NCBI GenBank assembly: GCA_900549245.1
Contig: URNQ01000109.1
Span: 1-6,345, forward strand
Reading direction: 5' to 3'
Length of the DNA: 6,345 nucleotides
From: an uncultured Collinsella sp.
GTDB lineage: Bacteria; Actinomycetota; Coriobacteriia; Coriobacteriales; Coriobacteriaceae
This document shows, one piece after another, positions 1-6,062 of this stretch. Under the pieces are notes generated by a model. That model was not told the DNA's origin, did no database searches, and worked only from the letters and a program-made list of their open reading frames with translations. The position numbers were made by a program, and so were the translations under genes. Within the stretch, counting starts at the first letter, position 1. Each line of letters starts with the position of its first letter.

Positions 1-1
1 A

Positions 2-979
2 GACGCGTGTAGCGCCTGGGTTGTGTCCGAGGGGGCCGTGGCTGCCGACACGCTGCCGACCGGCGCCGGTGTGGGTCATATCATCAAGATGAAAGACGCC
101 CGCAAGGCCTATGTCGATCATGCCATCAGCACGCTCGACGGCCTTAAACTCGATGGCCTGGTTGTTGCCGTCGACTGCGGCCACGGTGCTTCCTGCCAGA
201 CCACGCCCGCCGCGCTGCAGCGCCTGGGCGCCACGGTCCATGCCATCAACACCGATTACTGCGGCACCGACATTAACGTTGAGTGCGGCTCTACGCACCT
301 TGAGCCCCTGCGCGAGCTCGTGCTGCGAACCCACGCCGACATCGGCCTGGCCCACGACGGCGACGCCGATCGCGTGCTGTTCGTGGACAGCGAGGGCAAC
401 GAGATCGATGGCGACTACATTCTTGCCATCTGCGGCTCCGACCTGGCTGCTCGCGGCAAGCTCGCCAATTCCGAGATCGTCTCGACCGTTATGTGCAACC
501 TGGGCTTCTCCATCGCAATGAAGGAGCAGGGCTTCGAGATGGTCCAGACCGCCGTGGGCGACCGCTATGTTCTTGAGCGCATGCTCGCGGATGGCGCCGT
601 CATCGGTGGCGAGCAGTCCGGCCACATCATCTTCCTGGAGCACAACACCACCGGTGACGGGCTGGTGACGGCCCTGCAGCTGCTGGCCGTGCTCAAGCGC
701 ACCGGCCGCACCCTCACCGACCTTGCCGGCATCATGAAGAAGTACCCGCAGGTACTCGTCAACGTGCATTCGGACAACAAGGCCGGCCTGGACGATTGCC
801 AGCCCATTTGGGACGCCGTCGCTGCCGCCGAGAAGGAGCTCAACGGCCGCGGCCGCATCTTGGTGCGCCCGAGCGGTACCGAGCCGCTGGTTCGCGTTAT
901 GGCCGAGGCGGAGACGCACGAGCTCACCCAGCGCGTTGTCGACGACATCGTCGAGGTTGTCAAGCGTGAACTTCCCTAA
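2..979 (+). CDS. glmM: Phosphoglucosamine mutase GlmM, C-terminal part (5' end outside window)
   Basis: GlmM interconverts glucosamine-6-phosphate and glucosamine-1-phosphate in the cytoplasm, feeding UDP-GlcNAc and peptidoglycan synthesis. The frame is open from the window edge and ends at TAA 977-979, so about 325 residues of a roughly 450-residue protein are present. A GTG at 23 lies in frame but falls mid-protein and is not the start. Visible family motifs are the metal-binding loop HDGDADR (353-373), VSTVMCNLGF in the third domain, the sugar-binding loop GGEQSGH (605-625), and the C-terminal phosphate-binding loop RPSGTEP (866-886). The N-terminal loop with the phosphorylated active-site serine lies upstream and cannot be checked. 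There is no T-rich terminator before the PTS gene 71 bases downstream, so read-through is possible. Closely resembles bacterial GlmM; a different phosphohexomutase is unlikely given the loop sequences. Confidence 0.95.
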   Translation, partial: DACSAWVVSEGAVAADTLPTGAGVGHIIKMKDARKAYVDHAISTLDGLKLDGLVVAVDCGHGASCQTTPAALQRLGATVHAINTDYCGTDINVECGSTHLEPLRELVLRTHADIGLAHDGDADRVLFVDSEGNEIDGDYILAICGSDLAARGKLANSEIVSTVMCNLGFSIAMKEQGFEMVQTAVGDRYVLERMLADGAVIGGEQSGHIIFLEHNTTGDGLVTALQLLAVLKRTGRTLTDLAGIMKKYPQVLVNVHSDNKAGLDDCQPIWDAVAAAEKELNGRGRILVRPSGTEPLVRVMAEAETHELTQRVVDDIVEVVKRELP

Positions 980-1048
980 TGGTCAAAAACGGGTGCCAAG
1001 TGGTAAACTGTTAAAGCAATTTTGATTGATTGGTATGTCCGAGGGGGA
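980..1048 (+). promoter_or_regulatory. Candidate promoter and ribosome binding site for the PTS IIA gene
   Basis: The 71-base gap after glmM contains TAAACT at 1004-1009 (4 of 6 to the -10 consensus), with a weak -35-like TGGTCA at 980-985 and an 18-base spacer. The same GGTAAACTG string recurs upstream of the large regulator (2782-2790), which slightly supports it as a promoter element. The purine-rich GAGGGGGA at 1041-1048 sits just before ATG 1051 and decides the start of the PTS gene. The promoter call is weak; the ribosome binding site is clear. Confidence 0.4.
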
Positions 1049-1050
1049 GC

Positions 1051-1548
1051 ATGTTCACTAAAGTCCTAAGGTCTTTTGGTATGCGTGGTCGAGTCCTTAC
1101 GCTGGATGCTCCCATCTCGGGCGACGTCATTCCGCTCTCCGAGGTAAACGATCAGACGTTTGCCACCGGCCTTTTGGGCCAGGGCGTTGCCATTCAGCCT
1201 ACGGGTACGCGTGTGATTGCGCCGGCAGACGCCAAGGTCGAGGCCATTTTTCCCACGGGTCACGCCGTTGCGCTCAACACGGTCGATGGCTTGGACGTGC
1301 TCATCCACGTTGGTTTGGACACTGTTCAGCTCGAGGGCAAGCACTTTACTGTACATGCGCAAGTGGGTGACATCGTCCATAAGGGCGATGTGCTCATCGA
1401 GTTCGATCGCGAGGCAATTGCTGCCGAGGGTTACGATGTGACGGTTCCCATCTTGGTGTGCAACTCCGTTGAGTTCTCGAGCATCAAAGGCTCCGTTGGC
1501 GAGCATGTCGAGGAGATGGACCAGCTCATCGTCGCGCGTGAGCGCTAG
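1051..1548 (+). CDS. PTS glucose-family IIA component (Crr/YpqE-like), stand-alone
   Basis: A 165-residue soluble IIA protein of the glucose family (PF00358 type). It accepts phosphate from HPr and passes it to a membrane IIB/IIC permease. The paired active-site histidines are visible: His71 in PTGHAVAL and His86 in LIHVGLDTV, 15 residues apart as in E. coli IIAGlc (His75/His90). By alignment His86 is the phosphorylated one. Other family blocks are the API(S)GDV start, QGVAIQPTG, and the C-terminal SVGEHVEEMDQLI. Length matches E. coli Crr (169) and B. subtilis YpqE (168). ATG 1051 is chosen because of the strong GAGGGGGA site just upstream; an in-frame TTG at 1030 would add seven residues with no such site. 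No permease is in the window, so the sugar cannot be named. A crr-like regulatory role, as in enteric bacteria, is not shown. Confidence 0.93.
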   Translation: MFTKVLRSFGMRGRVLTLDAPISGDVIPLSEVNDQTFATGLLGQGVAIQPTGTRVIAPADAKVEAIFPTGHAVALNTVDGLDVLIHVGLDTVQLEGKHFTVHAQVGDIVHKGDVLIEFDREAIAAEGYDVTVPILVCNSVEFSSIKGSVGEHVEEMDQLIVARER

Positions 1549-1570
1549 TCGCTCCGCTTTGCCTTTAGCC

Positions 1571-1576
1571 TACAAT
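1571..1576 (+). promoter_or_regulatory. Candidate -10 element (TACAAT) for a nagB leader transcript
   Basis: TACAAT matches five of six bases of the -10 consensus and lies 23 bases after the PTS stop codon. No good -35 element is visible 16-18 bases upstream. If used, transcription would begin near 1583, placing the perfect hairpin at 1589-1622 at the very 5' end of a leader of about 240 nucleotides before nagB. Inference only. Confidence 0.3.
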
Positions 1577-1588
1577 TCAAACACGTTT

Positions 1589-1622
1589 ACGGAGGGCGCC
1601 CTTGAAACGGGGCGCCCTCCGT
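1589..1622 (+). other. Perfect 13-bp hairpin between PTS IIA gene and nagB
   Basis: The arms 1589-1601 (ACGGAGGGCGCCC) and 1610-1622 (GGGCGCCCTCCGT) are exact reverse complements around an 8-base loop. This is a very stable RNA stem. It lacks a T-run on either strand (GGCAAGATGG follows on plus), so it is not a canonical intrinsic terminator. It could be a terminator of non-standard type for the PTS gene, a 3'-end stabiliser, or the first stem of the nagB leader if the TACAAT at 1571 is the promoter. Confidence 0.75.
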
Positions 1623-1820
1623 GGCAAGATGGGATTTGTCCGAAGCTAAACAGCTTTGGGTCACCGTGGACGGGCAGGGGCCTCGACGCGGGTAGACACG
1701 AGACACATACATTACGCGACCTCGCCCTGGTGGCCGCACACGTTGGTTGCGGCCGACGCGGGCCGCGGGCAAGTGCTTGTAAGGGGAGCCTTGCCTCTCT
1801 TGTACGAGAAAGGACGCGTA
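1623..1820 (+). promoter_or_regulatory. Structured, unclassified nagB 5' leader
   Basis: These 198 bases show no convincing gene but several potential RNA helices. One pairs 1640-1647 with 1652-1659 (8 bp with one G-T, loop AAAC). A second pairs GGCCGCA 1732-1738 with TGCGGCC 1748-1754. A competing stem pairs GCGGCC 1749-1754 with GGCCGC 1761-1766. A third pairs GGCAAG 1768-1773 with CTTGCC 1790-1795, overlapping an alternative stem 1782-1788/1795-1801. The ribosome binding site AGAAAGGA (1807-1814) follows. I recognise no known riboswitch: the glmS-ribozyme core and the T-box signature are not seen. The nagB frame stays open back to 1656, but this upstream stretch does not resemble NagB. Confidence 0.4.
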
Positions 1821-2549
1821 ATGAAGATCATTAAAGCTAAAGACTACGAGGATATGAGCCGCAAGGCCGCCAATATCATCTCGGCCCAGGTTATTCTCAA
1901 GCCCGATTGCGTGCTGGGTCTTGCCACCGGCTCCACTCCGATTGGCGCCTACAAGCAGCTCGCCGCTTGGTACAAGAAGGGTGACGTCGACTTTGCCGAG
2001 GTCAGCACCTACAACCTCGACGAGTATCGTGGCCTTTCGCACGACGATCCCCAGAGCTACCACTACTTTATGCGTGAGAACTTCTTCGATCACATTAACA
2101 TCGACCTGAACAACACGCATGTGCCCGATGGCTCCAATCCTGACGCTGCCGCTGCCTGCTCTGAGTATGACAAGATCGTCGCTGCTGCCGGTTACCCTGA
2201 TCTGCAGCTGCTCGGCATCGGTAACAACGGTCACATTGGCTTCAACGAGCCCGATGATCACTTCTCCAAGGGTACGCACTGTGTCGACCTTACCGAGAGC
2301 ACTATTCAGGCCAACAGCCGCCTGTTTGACAGCATCGACGACGTGCCTCGTCAGGCCTACACCATGGGCACTCAGACCATCATGTATGCCCGCATGATCC
2401 TGGTTGTCGCCAATGGCGAGGCCAAGGCCCAAGCCGTGCATGACATGTGCTTTGGTCCGGTTACCCCCGAGTGCCCTGCCTCGATCCTGCAGCTGCACAC
2501 CAACTGCGTTGTCGTTGCCGACGAGGCCGCCCTTTCGCTCTGCGAGTAG
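1821..2549 (+). CDS. nagB: Glucosamine-6-phosphate deaminase NagB
   Basis: NagB converts glucosamine-6-phosphate to fructose-6-phosphate and ammonia, the committed step that sends amino sugars into glycolysis. The 242-residue product matches the length of B. subtilis NagB. Visible motifs are LGLATGSTP (residues 32-40, phosphate binding), NLDEY with Asp67 (E. coli Asp72), and GIGNNGHIGFNEP with His138 and Glu143 (E. coli His143 and Glu148). Position 136 is Asn where E. coli has Asp141, as in the B. subtilis-type enzymes. The short C terminus suggests the shorter, non-allosteric type, though that is inference. ATG 1821 is supported by AGAAAGGA seven bases upstream and by family length; the open frame upstream gives no homologous sequence. 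The gene has its own long leader and a strong terminator, so it is probably a single-gene unit. Confidence 0.96.
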   Translation: MKIIKAKDYEDMSRKAANIISAQVILKPDCVLGLATGSTPIGAYKQLAAWYKKGDVDFAEVSTYNLDEYRGLSHDDPQSYHYFMRENFFDHINIDLNNTHVPDGSNPDAAAACSEYDKIVAAAGYPDLQLLGIGNNGHIGFNEPDDHFSKGTHCVDLTESTIQANSRLFDSIDDVPRQAYTMGTQTIMYARMILVVANGEAKAQAVHDMCFGPVTPECPASILQLHTNCVVVADEAALSLCE

Positions 2550-2555
2550 CGAAAG
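2532..2555 (+). repeat. 8-bp inverted repeat across the nagB stop codon
   Basis: CTTTCGCT (2532-2539) and AGCGAAAG (2548-2555) are exact reverse complements around an 8-base loop, and the TAG stop (2547-2549) lies at the edge of the right arm. It precedes the main terminator by 26 bases. It may be a 3'-end stabilising stem or chance. Confidence 0.5.
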
Positions 2556-2581
2556 CCTATCACCTCGACATAGCTTTGCCG

Positions 2582-2610
2582 AAGGCCTCCGCTTTGCGGG
2601 GGCCTTTTTT
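2582..2610 (+). terminator. Strong intrinsic terminator of nagB
   Basis: An 11-bp stem pairs 2582-2592 (AAGGCCTCCGC) with 2596-2606 (GCGGGGGCCTT), with one G-T pair and a TTT loop, and runs into six T at 2605-2610. It lies 32 bases past the nagB stop and is a textbook Rho-independent terminator on the plus strand, separating nagB from the regulator. Confidence 0.93.
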
Positions 2611-2993
2611 CTGAGTGCACGCCGTGTGCTTGACGAAAACCTTGCCGCGAACTTGACGGGTGCGTCTGGTGCAGCATGATTCATTCCATAACAGATACTA
2701 TGCATAAATGCTATGAAAAGGTCGCAGACGGTAGCTGGCGCTAGGTGAGTTGCGCAACACAATTGAACAGCGCTCATTTAAGGTAAACTGCCAAAGGATG
2801 GGACAAGCTGGCAAGCGCATTGACCTGCGCAAAGACTGATTGGTTGGGGGATAAGTTTCAATCGGACCACGCTGAACAAAAACTTGCCATTTGCGTACCA
2901 GCAAACATCCTAAACCGTAGCATCGCTCTATTCATCTAGCGATACATATGGTCTAGCGTTACGGTGTCCATGTGGTCGAGTTGAGGAGCGGGC
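2611..2993. promoter_or_regulatory. 383-base regulatory intergenic region upstream of the large regulator
   Basis: No convincing gene is seen here; a 68-codon minus-strand frame at 2698-2904 resembles no protein I know. The region is more AT-rich than its neighbours. It holds candidate promoters: TTGACG at 2653-2658 with CATGAT at 2675-2680 (16-base spacer), and TAAACT at 2784-2789 preceded by TTGAAC at 2763-2768 (15-base spacer). It also holds the 8-bp palindrome TATGCATA (2699-2706), the 10-bp palindrome GTTGCGCAAC (2749-2758), the inverted repeat TTTGC/GCAAA (2890-2905), and a half-site cluster at 2914-2965. Such density suggests a regulated promoter; the exact start point cannot be told. 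Confidence 0.5.
2914..2965. repeat. Cluster of related half-sites, possible operator
   Basis: TCTAGCGATAC (2935-2945) and TCTAGCGTTAC (2952-2962) form an 11-base direct repeat with one mismatch and a 17-base period. ATCGCT (2922-2927) is inverted against AGCGAT (2938-2943), and ACCGTA (2914-2919) is inverted against TACGGT (2960-2965). Read on the minus strand the left element is AGCGATGCTACGGT, close to AGCGTTACGGT on the right. The cluster ends 28 bases before the start codon of a DNA-binding regulator, which suits autoregulation. Confidence 0.5.
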
Positions 2994-5993
2994 ATGGTTA
3001 ACGATTTGGGCAATACGGACGACCTCGAGCTTATGCCGCTGGGCAGTAGCTATATGGTGCGGCGCGATCGCTTGATGAACGAACTTATCGCCAAGGGCCG
3101 AAAGGCCGGCATCGTAGTCCTCTACGCGCCTGATGGCTTTGGGAAAACCTCGGTGCTGCTGCAGTATGCCCAAGAGGTTAAAAGCGATCCGACGCGAGGT
3201 CCTGTGCGGATCATCGAGGCAGACCGCGCCATTGGGCGCGAGGTGTTTATGCAGCTCGAGGTCGTTACCGAAGAGCTTAAGGACAAGCCGCACTCCCTGA
3301 TTGCAATCGATAACGTGCCTAACCTCAGCCAGAGCGAGAACGAGGAGCTGATCGACCGAATCCGAACCCTGCGTGCTATGGGGGTTGGGGTCTTTATGAG
3401 CTGCCGTCCTTCGAATCGCCAGCTGATTCACGGACTGGGCGATTCGATTAAAGTCAACGCGCAGATGCTCAAGGTGCATGCCTATGAGTATTCGGCGTGG
3501 GCATCGGCGTTTTCGATCAGCACGTCGCTCGACTTCTATCAGCTTACGCAGGGCGTGCCCGAGCTCGTCTCGGCTATGCAGTCGGGACTATACGGGCAGG
3601 GAGACGTTGCCCAGATGCTCGAAAACGAGATCGTCAATATCTACGGTGCGGCACTTGTTGATCTGGCGTCGCTCGAGAACAACGCCCTGTTTAGTGTGGC
3701 ATGCTTGATGGTCTTAATGGGTGAGGGCAATATTTCGGAGCTCGAGGCTTGCGGTGTTAGGCTTTCGGCGATTGACCAGTCCTATCTTGTCCGCGATTAT
3801 CCCATTTTTGGCGTTGATCCGGCAGACCGGCGCTTTACCTGCTTGGGTACCGAGGACAACGCACGCCTGCGATTGCGCAAGCTGGTCGCCGAAATTCGCC
3901 CCGAACTCGTTGTGCGGGCGGCGCGTATATTGATTAAAGCGGGGCGCTGCGATACCGCGATGGACCTCGCCGACGCGTTTTTGGACCGCAGTGCGGTGTT
4001 GGAGCTTGCCGGGCAGTATGGGGTCGATCTGGCCCTGACGGGGCATGGAGGGGATGTCTGCCGCGCGGCGCTGGGAAAGACCGAGGCAGATGACCGGGCC
4101 TCGGAGCCGACGCCTGACGAGGCGCTCGGCATCTATCTGGCGGCGGTGAGCGTCTCCAATACAAAGCTTGCGCGGTATATGGCCTCAATTATCGAGCGTG
4201 CGGGCGAACAAGCGATTTGCGAGCTCGATCCCGTGTCGTGGAAGGTGGCGCACGCGTTTACGGCCGCCTGTTATGGAGATAGTGGTCTGGGGCTTCCGGC
4301 AAGCCATACGGCGTTGGAAAGCGAGGCGTCTTGTGCCGCACTCGACATGCTGTCCGCACATGTCGAGATAAAGCATGGACTGACCGAGCGGGCGAAGGGT
4401 GGCGAGATCCTCGCGGGGCTCAAAACGGATAAAGCCTACGATTGTGAGCTCGATATCGCGGGGACGTTTGTGCGCGCGGACCGCATGTTGACGGAGCTAT
4501 TTGATGGGTCGTATGCGGGGACTGACGAGCGTGATGACGAGATGGCTCTGACGCTCGAGGCACTCGAAGCGCGTGGAATCCGAGCGCTCGCCATCTGGGT
4601 GCGCATGGTGTTATCGGCGCGGCGCCTGTTTGCCGGCATGCCGGTGACCGACGAGCAGGCATTCAATGAGCTCGACCGTTTTGCCGTGCGTGTGCGTGAC
4701 AATCAAGTCCAGTTGTTTGGCTTGATACTAGAAGGCTGGCAGTCGTTGGCTGAGGGGCGTCCGGTCAATGCCAAATTCCGTGCGGTGCAGGTGCTTAGGC
4801 TTGCCGAGGAATCGATTGGATACATACGCGACAACGCGCTGCTGCTAGAGCGCGCGGCGTACTTACGCAATACATCGATGGTATCGGTGCGCGAAGAGGC
4901 AGAGCTGCTCGATTTGAGTCGGACGCAGGTCGGTGGTGCCGAGGCTTGGATGGTGGCGCTGCATTTGGCCTCCGCGGGCCGCGATAGCGACCTTGCAGCC
5001 TGGATGTCCATGAACCGCCCGGGGATTTTGGATCCGTCGTATCGGCTGTTTGCGCGTCTTGCGATGCATTGTCTGGGTGAGCCGGCTGCTAGAATTCGAA
5101 AGAAGCTCCCGGTGCGCGAGCTGTCGCGGTATTCGCTGCGTGACGACTTTGAGGGCGAAGGCGAGCGTCTGTTCCAGGCCGGCGATGCCGAGGGTGTCGA
5201 TGTGATTGGCCATATCGAGATCCGCATGTTTGGGGCGTTTCGCGCCGAGCGCGACGGGTTTCCCATCACGGATAAGATGTGGCGCCGCAAGAAAGCGGCG
5301 ACGCTTGCCGAGCGACTTGCGCTGGGCATGGATACACTGGTCGACCGCGAGACGCTGGCTATGGAGCTGTGGCCCCATGCCGAGTTCAATAGCGCTCGTA
5401 ACAATCTGTACTCGACGATATCGCGCCTGCGTTCGGCCTTGGGGCCGACACCGGACGGCAAGTCGTGTGTGCTGATCCAAAACGAGTGCATTGGGCTTAA
5501 CGGCGATTACGTCAAGACTGACGTGCGGTTGTTTGATCAGATAAGCCGCGAAGTTTTGGGAAATCGCACGGGTGCGCGCGGGCCCCATCTGGTCGAGCTG
5601 TGCCTTAAGATCGAGCAGCTCTACGCCGGCCCGTTGTATGTTCCCAATGGCTGTAATCCCACTTACTTTTTGCGTATGCGGCGCATTATGGAATCGAAGT
5701 ATATCGACTGCATGATTCGGGGCGCGAATGCCGCCCTAGAAGAAAACGACCTACAGTCGGCGGTATGGCTGGTGGAGTCGGGGCTGCGGCAAGAGACAAC
5801 GCGCGAGGACATGGTGCGTTGCGCTATGCGCGTCTACGGTGCGGCGGGGCGACGACGCGATATCGTCGAGCTGTACAGTGGGCATATGCATCACCTGAGG
5901 GAGCAGGTCAATGGCGTGCCCGAGCCCGAGACGCGGCGTCTGTACGAGCGCTTGGTAGAGGGCAGGCTTAACCGCGTGCTCGTCGAGCGATAA
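2994..5993 (+). CDS. MalT-like STAND ATPase fused to SARP-type winged helix and BTAD regulator
   Basis: A 999-residue cytoplasmic transcription regulator. ATG 2994 follows GAGGAG (2983-2988) at five bases. Residues ~20-300 resemble the MalT-type STAND ATPase: VRRDRL before the P-loop APDGFGKT (45-52, compare MalT SPAGYGKT), Walker B LIAID (102-106), and FMSCRPS (134-140) like the MalT TSR segment. Residues ~300-735 are helix-rich, without a motif I can name, probably a solenoid or sensor region. Residues ~740-840 form an OmpR/SARP winged helix (IEIRMFGAF, then LW at 792-793 and SARNNLYSTISRLRSAL from 800). Residues ~860-990 match a BTAD domain (LYAGPLYV through GVPEPETRRLYERL). No LuxR-type HTH is visible at the C terminus, where MalT has one. 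The ligand and targets are unknown; nagB next door and its own promoter are candidates. No frameshift is seen. Confidence 0.88.
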   Translation: MVNDLGNTDDLELMPLGSSYMVRRDRLMNELIAKGRKAGIVVLYAPDGFGKTSVLLQYAQEVKSDPTRGPVRIIEADRAIGREVFMQLEVVTEELKDKPHSLIAIDNVPNLSQSENEELIDRIRTLRAMGVGVFMSCRPSNRQLIHGLGDSIKVNAQMLKVHAYEYSAWASAFSISTSLDFYQLTQGVPELVSAMQSGLYGQGDVAQMLENEIVNIYGAALVDLASLENNALFSVACLMVLMGEGNISELEACGVRLSAIDQSYLVRDYPIFGVDPADRRFTCLGTEDNARLRLRKLVAEIRPELVVRAARILIKAGRCDTAMDLADAFLDRSAVLELAGQYGVDLALTGHGGDVCRAALGKTEADDRASEPTPDEALGIYLAAVSVSNTKLARYMASIIERAGEQAICELDPVSWKVAHAFTAACYGDSGLGLPASHTALESEASCAALDMLSAHVEIKHGLTERAKGGEILAGLKTDKAYDCELDIAGTFVRADRMLTELFDGSYAGTDERDDEMALTLEALEARGIRALAIWVRMVLSARRLFAGMPVTDEQAFNELDRFAVRVRDNQVQLFGLILEGWQSLAEGRPVNAKFRAVQVLRLAEESIGYIRDNALLLERAAYLRNTSMVSVREEAELLDLSRTQVGGAEAWMVALHLASAGRDSDLAAWMSMNRPGILDPSYRLFARLAMHCLGEPAARIRKKLPVRELSRYSLRDDFEGEGERLFQAGDAEGVDVIGHIEIRMFGAFRAERDGFPITDKMWRRKKAATLAERLALGMDTLVDRETLAMELWPHAEFNSARNNLYSTISRLRSALGPTPDGKSCVLIQNECIGLNGDYVKTDVRLFDQISREVLGNRTGARGPHLVELCLKIEQLYAGPLYVPNGCNPTYFLRMRRIMESKYIDCMIRGANAALEENDLQSAVWLVESGLRQETTREDMVRCAMRVYGAAGRRRDIVELYSGHMHHLREQVNGVPEPETRRLYERLVEGRLNRVLVER

Positions 5994-5998
5994 AAAAT

Positions 5999-6023
5999 GA
6001 GCGCCCGAATTGCTCGGACGCTC
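5999..6023 (-). terminator. Intrinsic terminator oriented for yhbY
   Basis: GAGCG-C-CCGA (5999-6008) pairs with TCGG-A-CGCTC (6014-6023) around a five-base loop with a single internal C-A mismatch. Six A at 5992-5997 become a U-run only when read on the minus strand, so it terminates yhbY. On the plus strand the stem is followed by GCAAGCTTGATG without a T-run, giving the regulator at best a weak terminator. Confidence 0.8.
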
Positions 6024-6062
6024 GCAAGCTTGATGTATGTTGGCTCGCCGGATCGTCGGCTC

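Noticed and set aside
24..1047. 12-base repeat TGTCCGAGGGGG at 24-35 and 1036-1047
   Set aside because: One copy is inside glmM coding sequence and the other is a ribosome binding site region; most likely chance in G-rich sequence.
1030..1050. TTG start at 1030 for the PTS IIA protein
   Set aside because: The sequence GAGGGGGA at 1041-1048 is the ribosome binding site for ATG 1051 and would be inside the gene if 1030 were used.
1656..1820. N-terminal extension of NagB by 55 residues from a TTG at 1656
   Set aside because: NagB is complete from ATG 1821 at 242 residues with a good ribosome binding site; the upstream residues do not resemble the family.
1623..1820. glmS ribozyme or T-box upstream of nagB
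   Set aside because: The conserved glmS-ribozyme core and the T-box GGTGGNACCGCG-type sequence were looked for and not seen.
1587..2777. A 396-codon open frame on the minus strand covering all of nagB
   Set aside because: It is antisense to a clearly recognised nagB, its translation resembles no family I know, and GC-rich codon bias readily keeps such frames open.
2698..2904. 68-codon minus-strand frame in the intergenic region
   Set aside because: No recognisable protein features and it spans the palindromes and promoter candidates; kept as non-coding.
2611..2993. Possible tRNA or small RNA gene
   Set aside because: No TTCGA-type T-loop, cloverleaf pairing or T-run-ended hairpin was found in this stretch.
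4703..5588. Two long minus-strand open frames (262 and 241 codons) inside the regulator
   Set aside because: They overlap each other and the winged-helix/BTAD-coding region; their translations are rich in Ser/Arg or basic residues with no recognisable motif.
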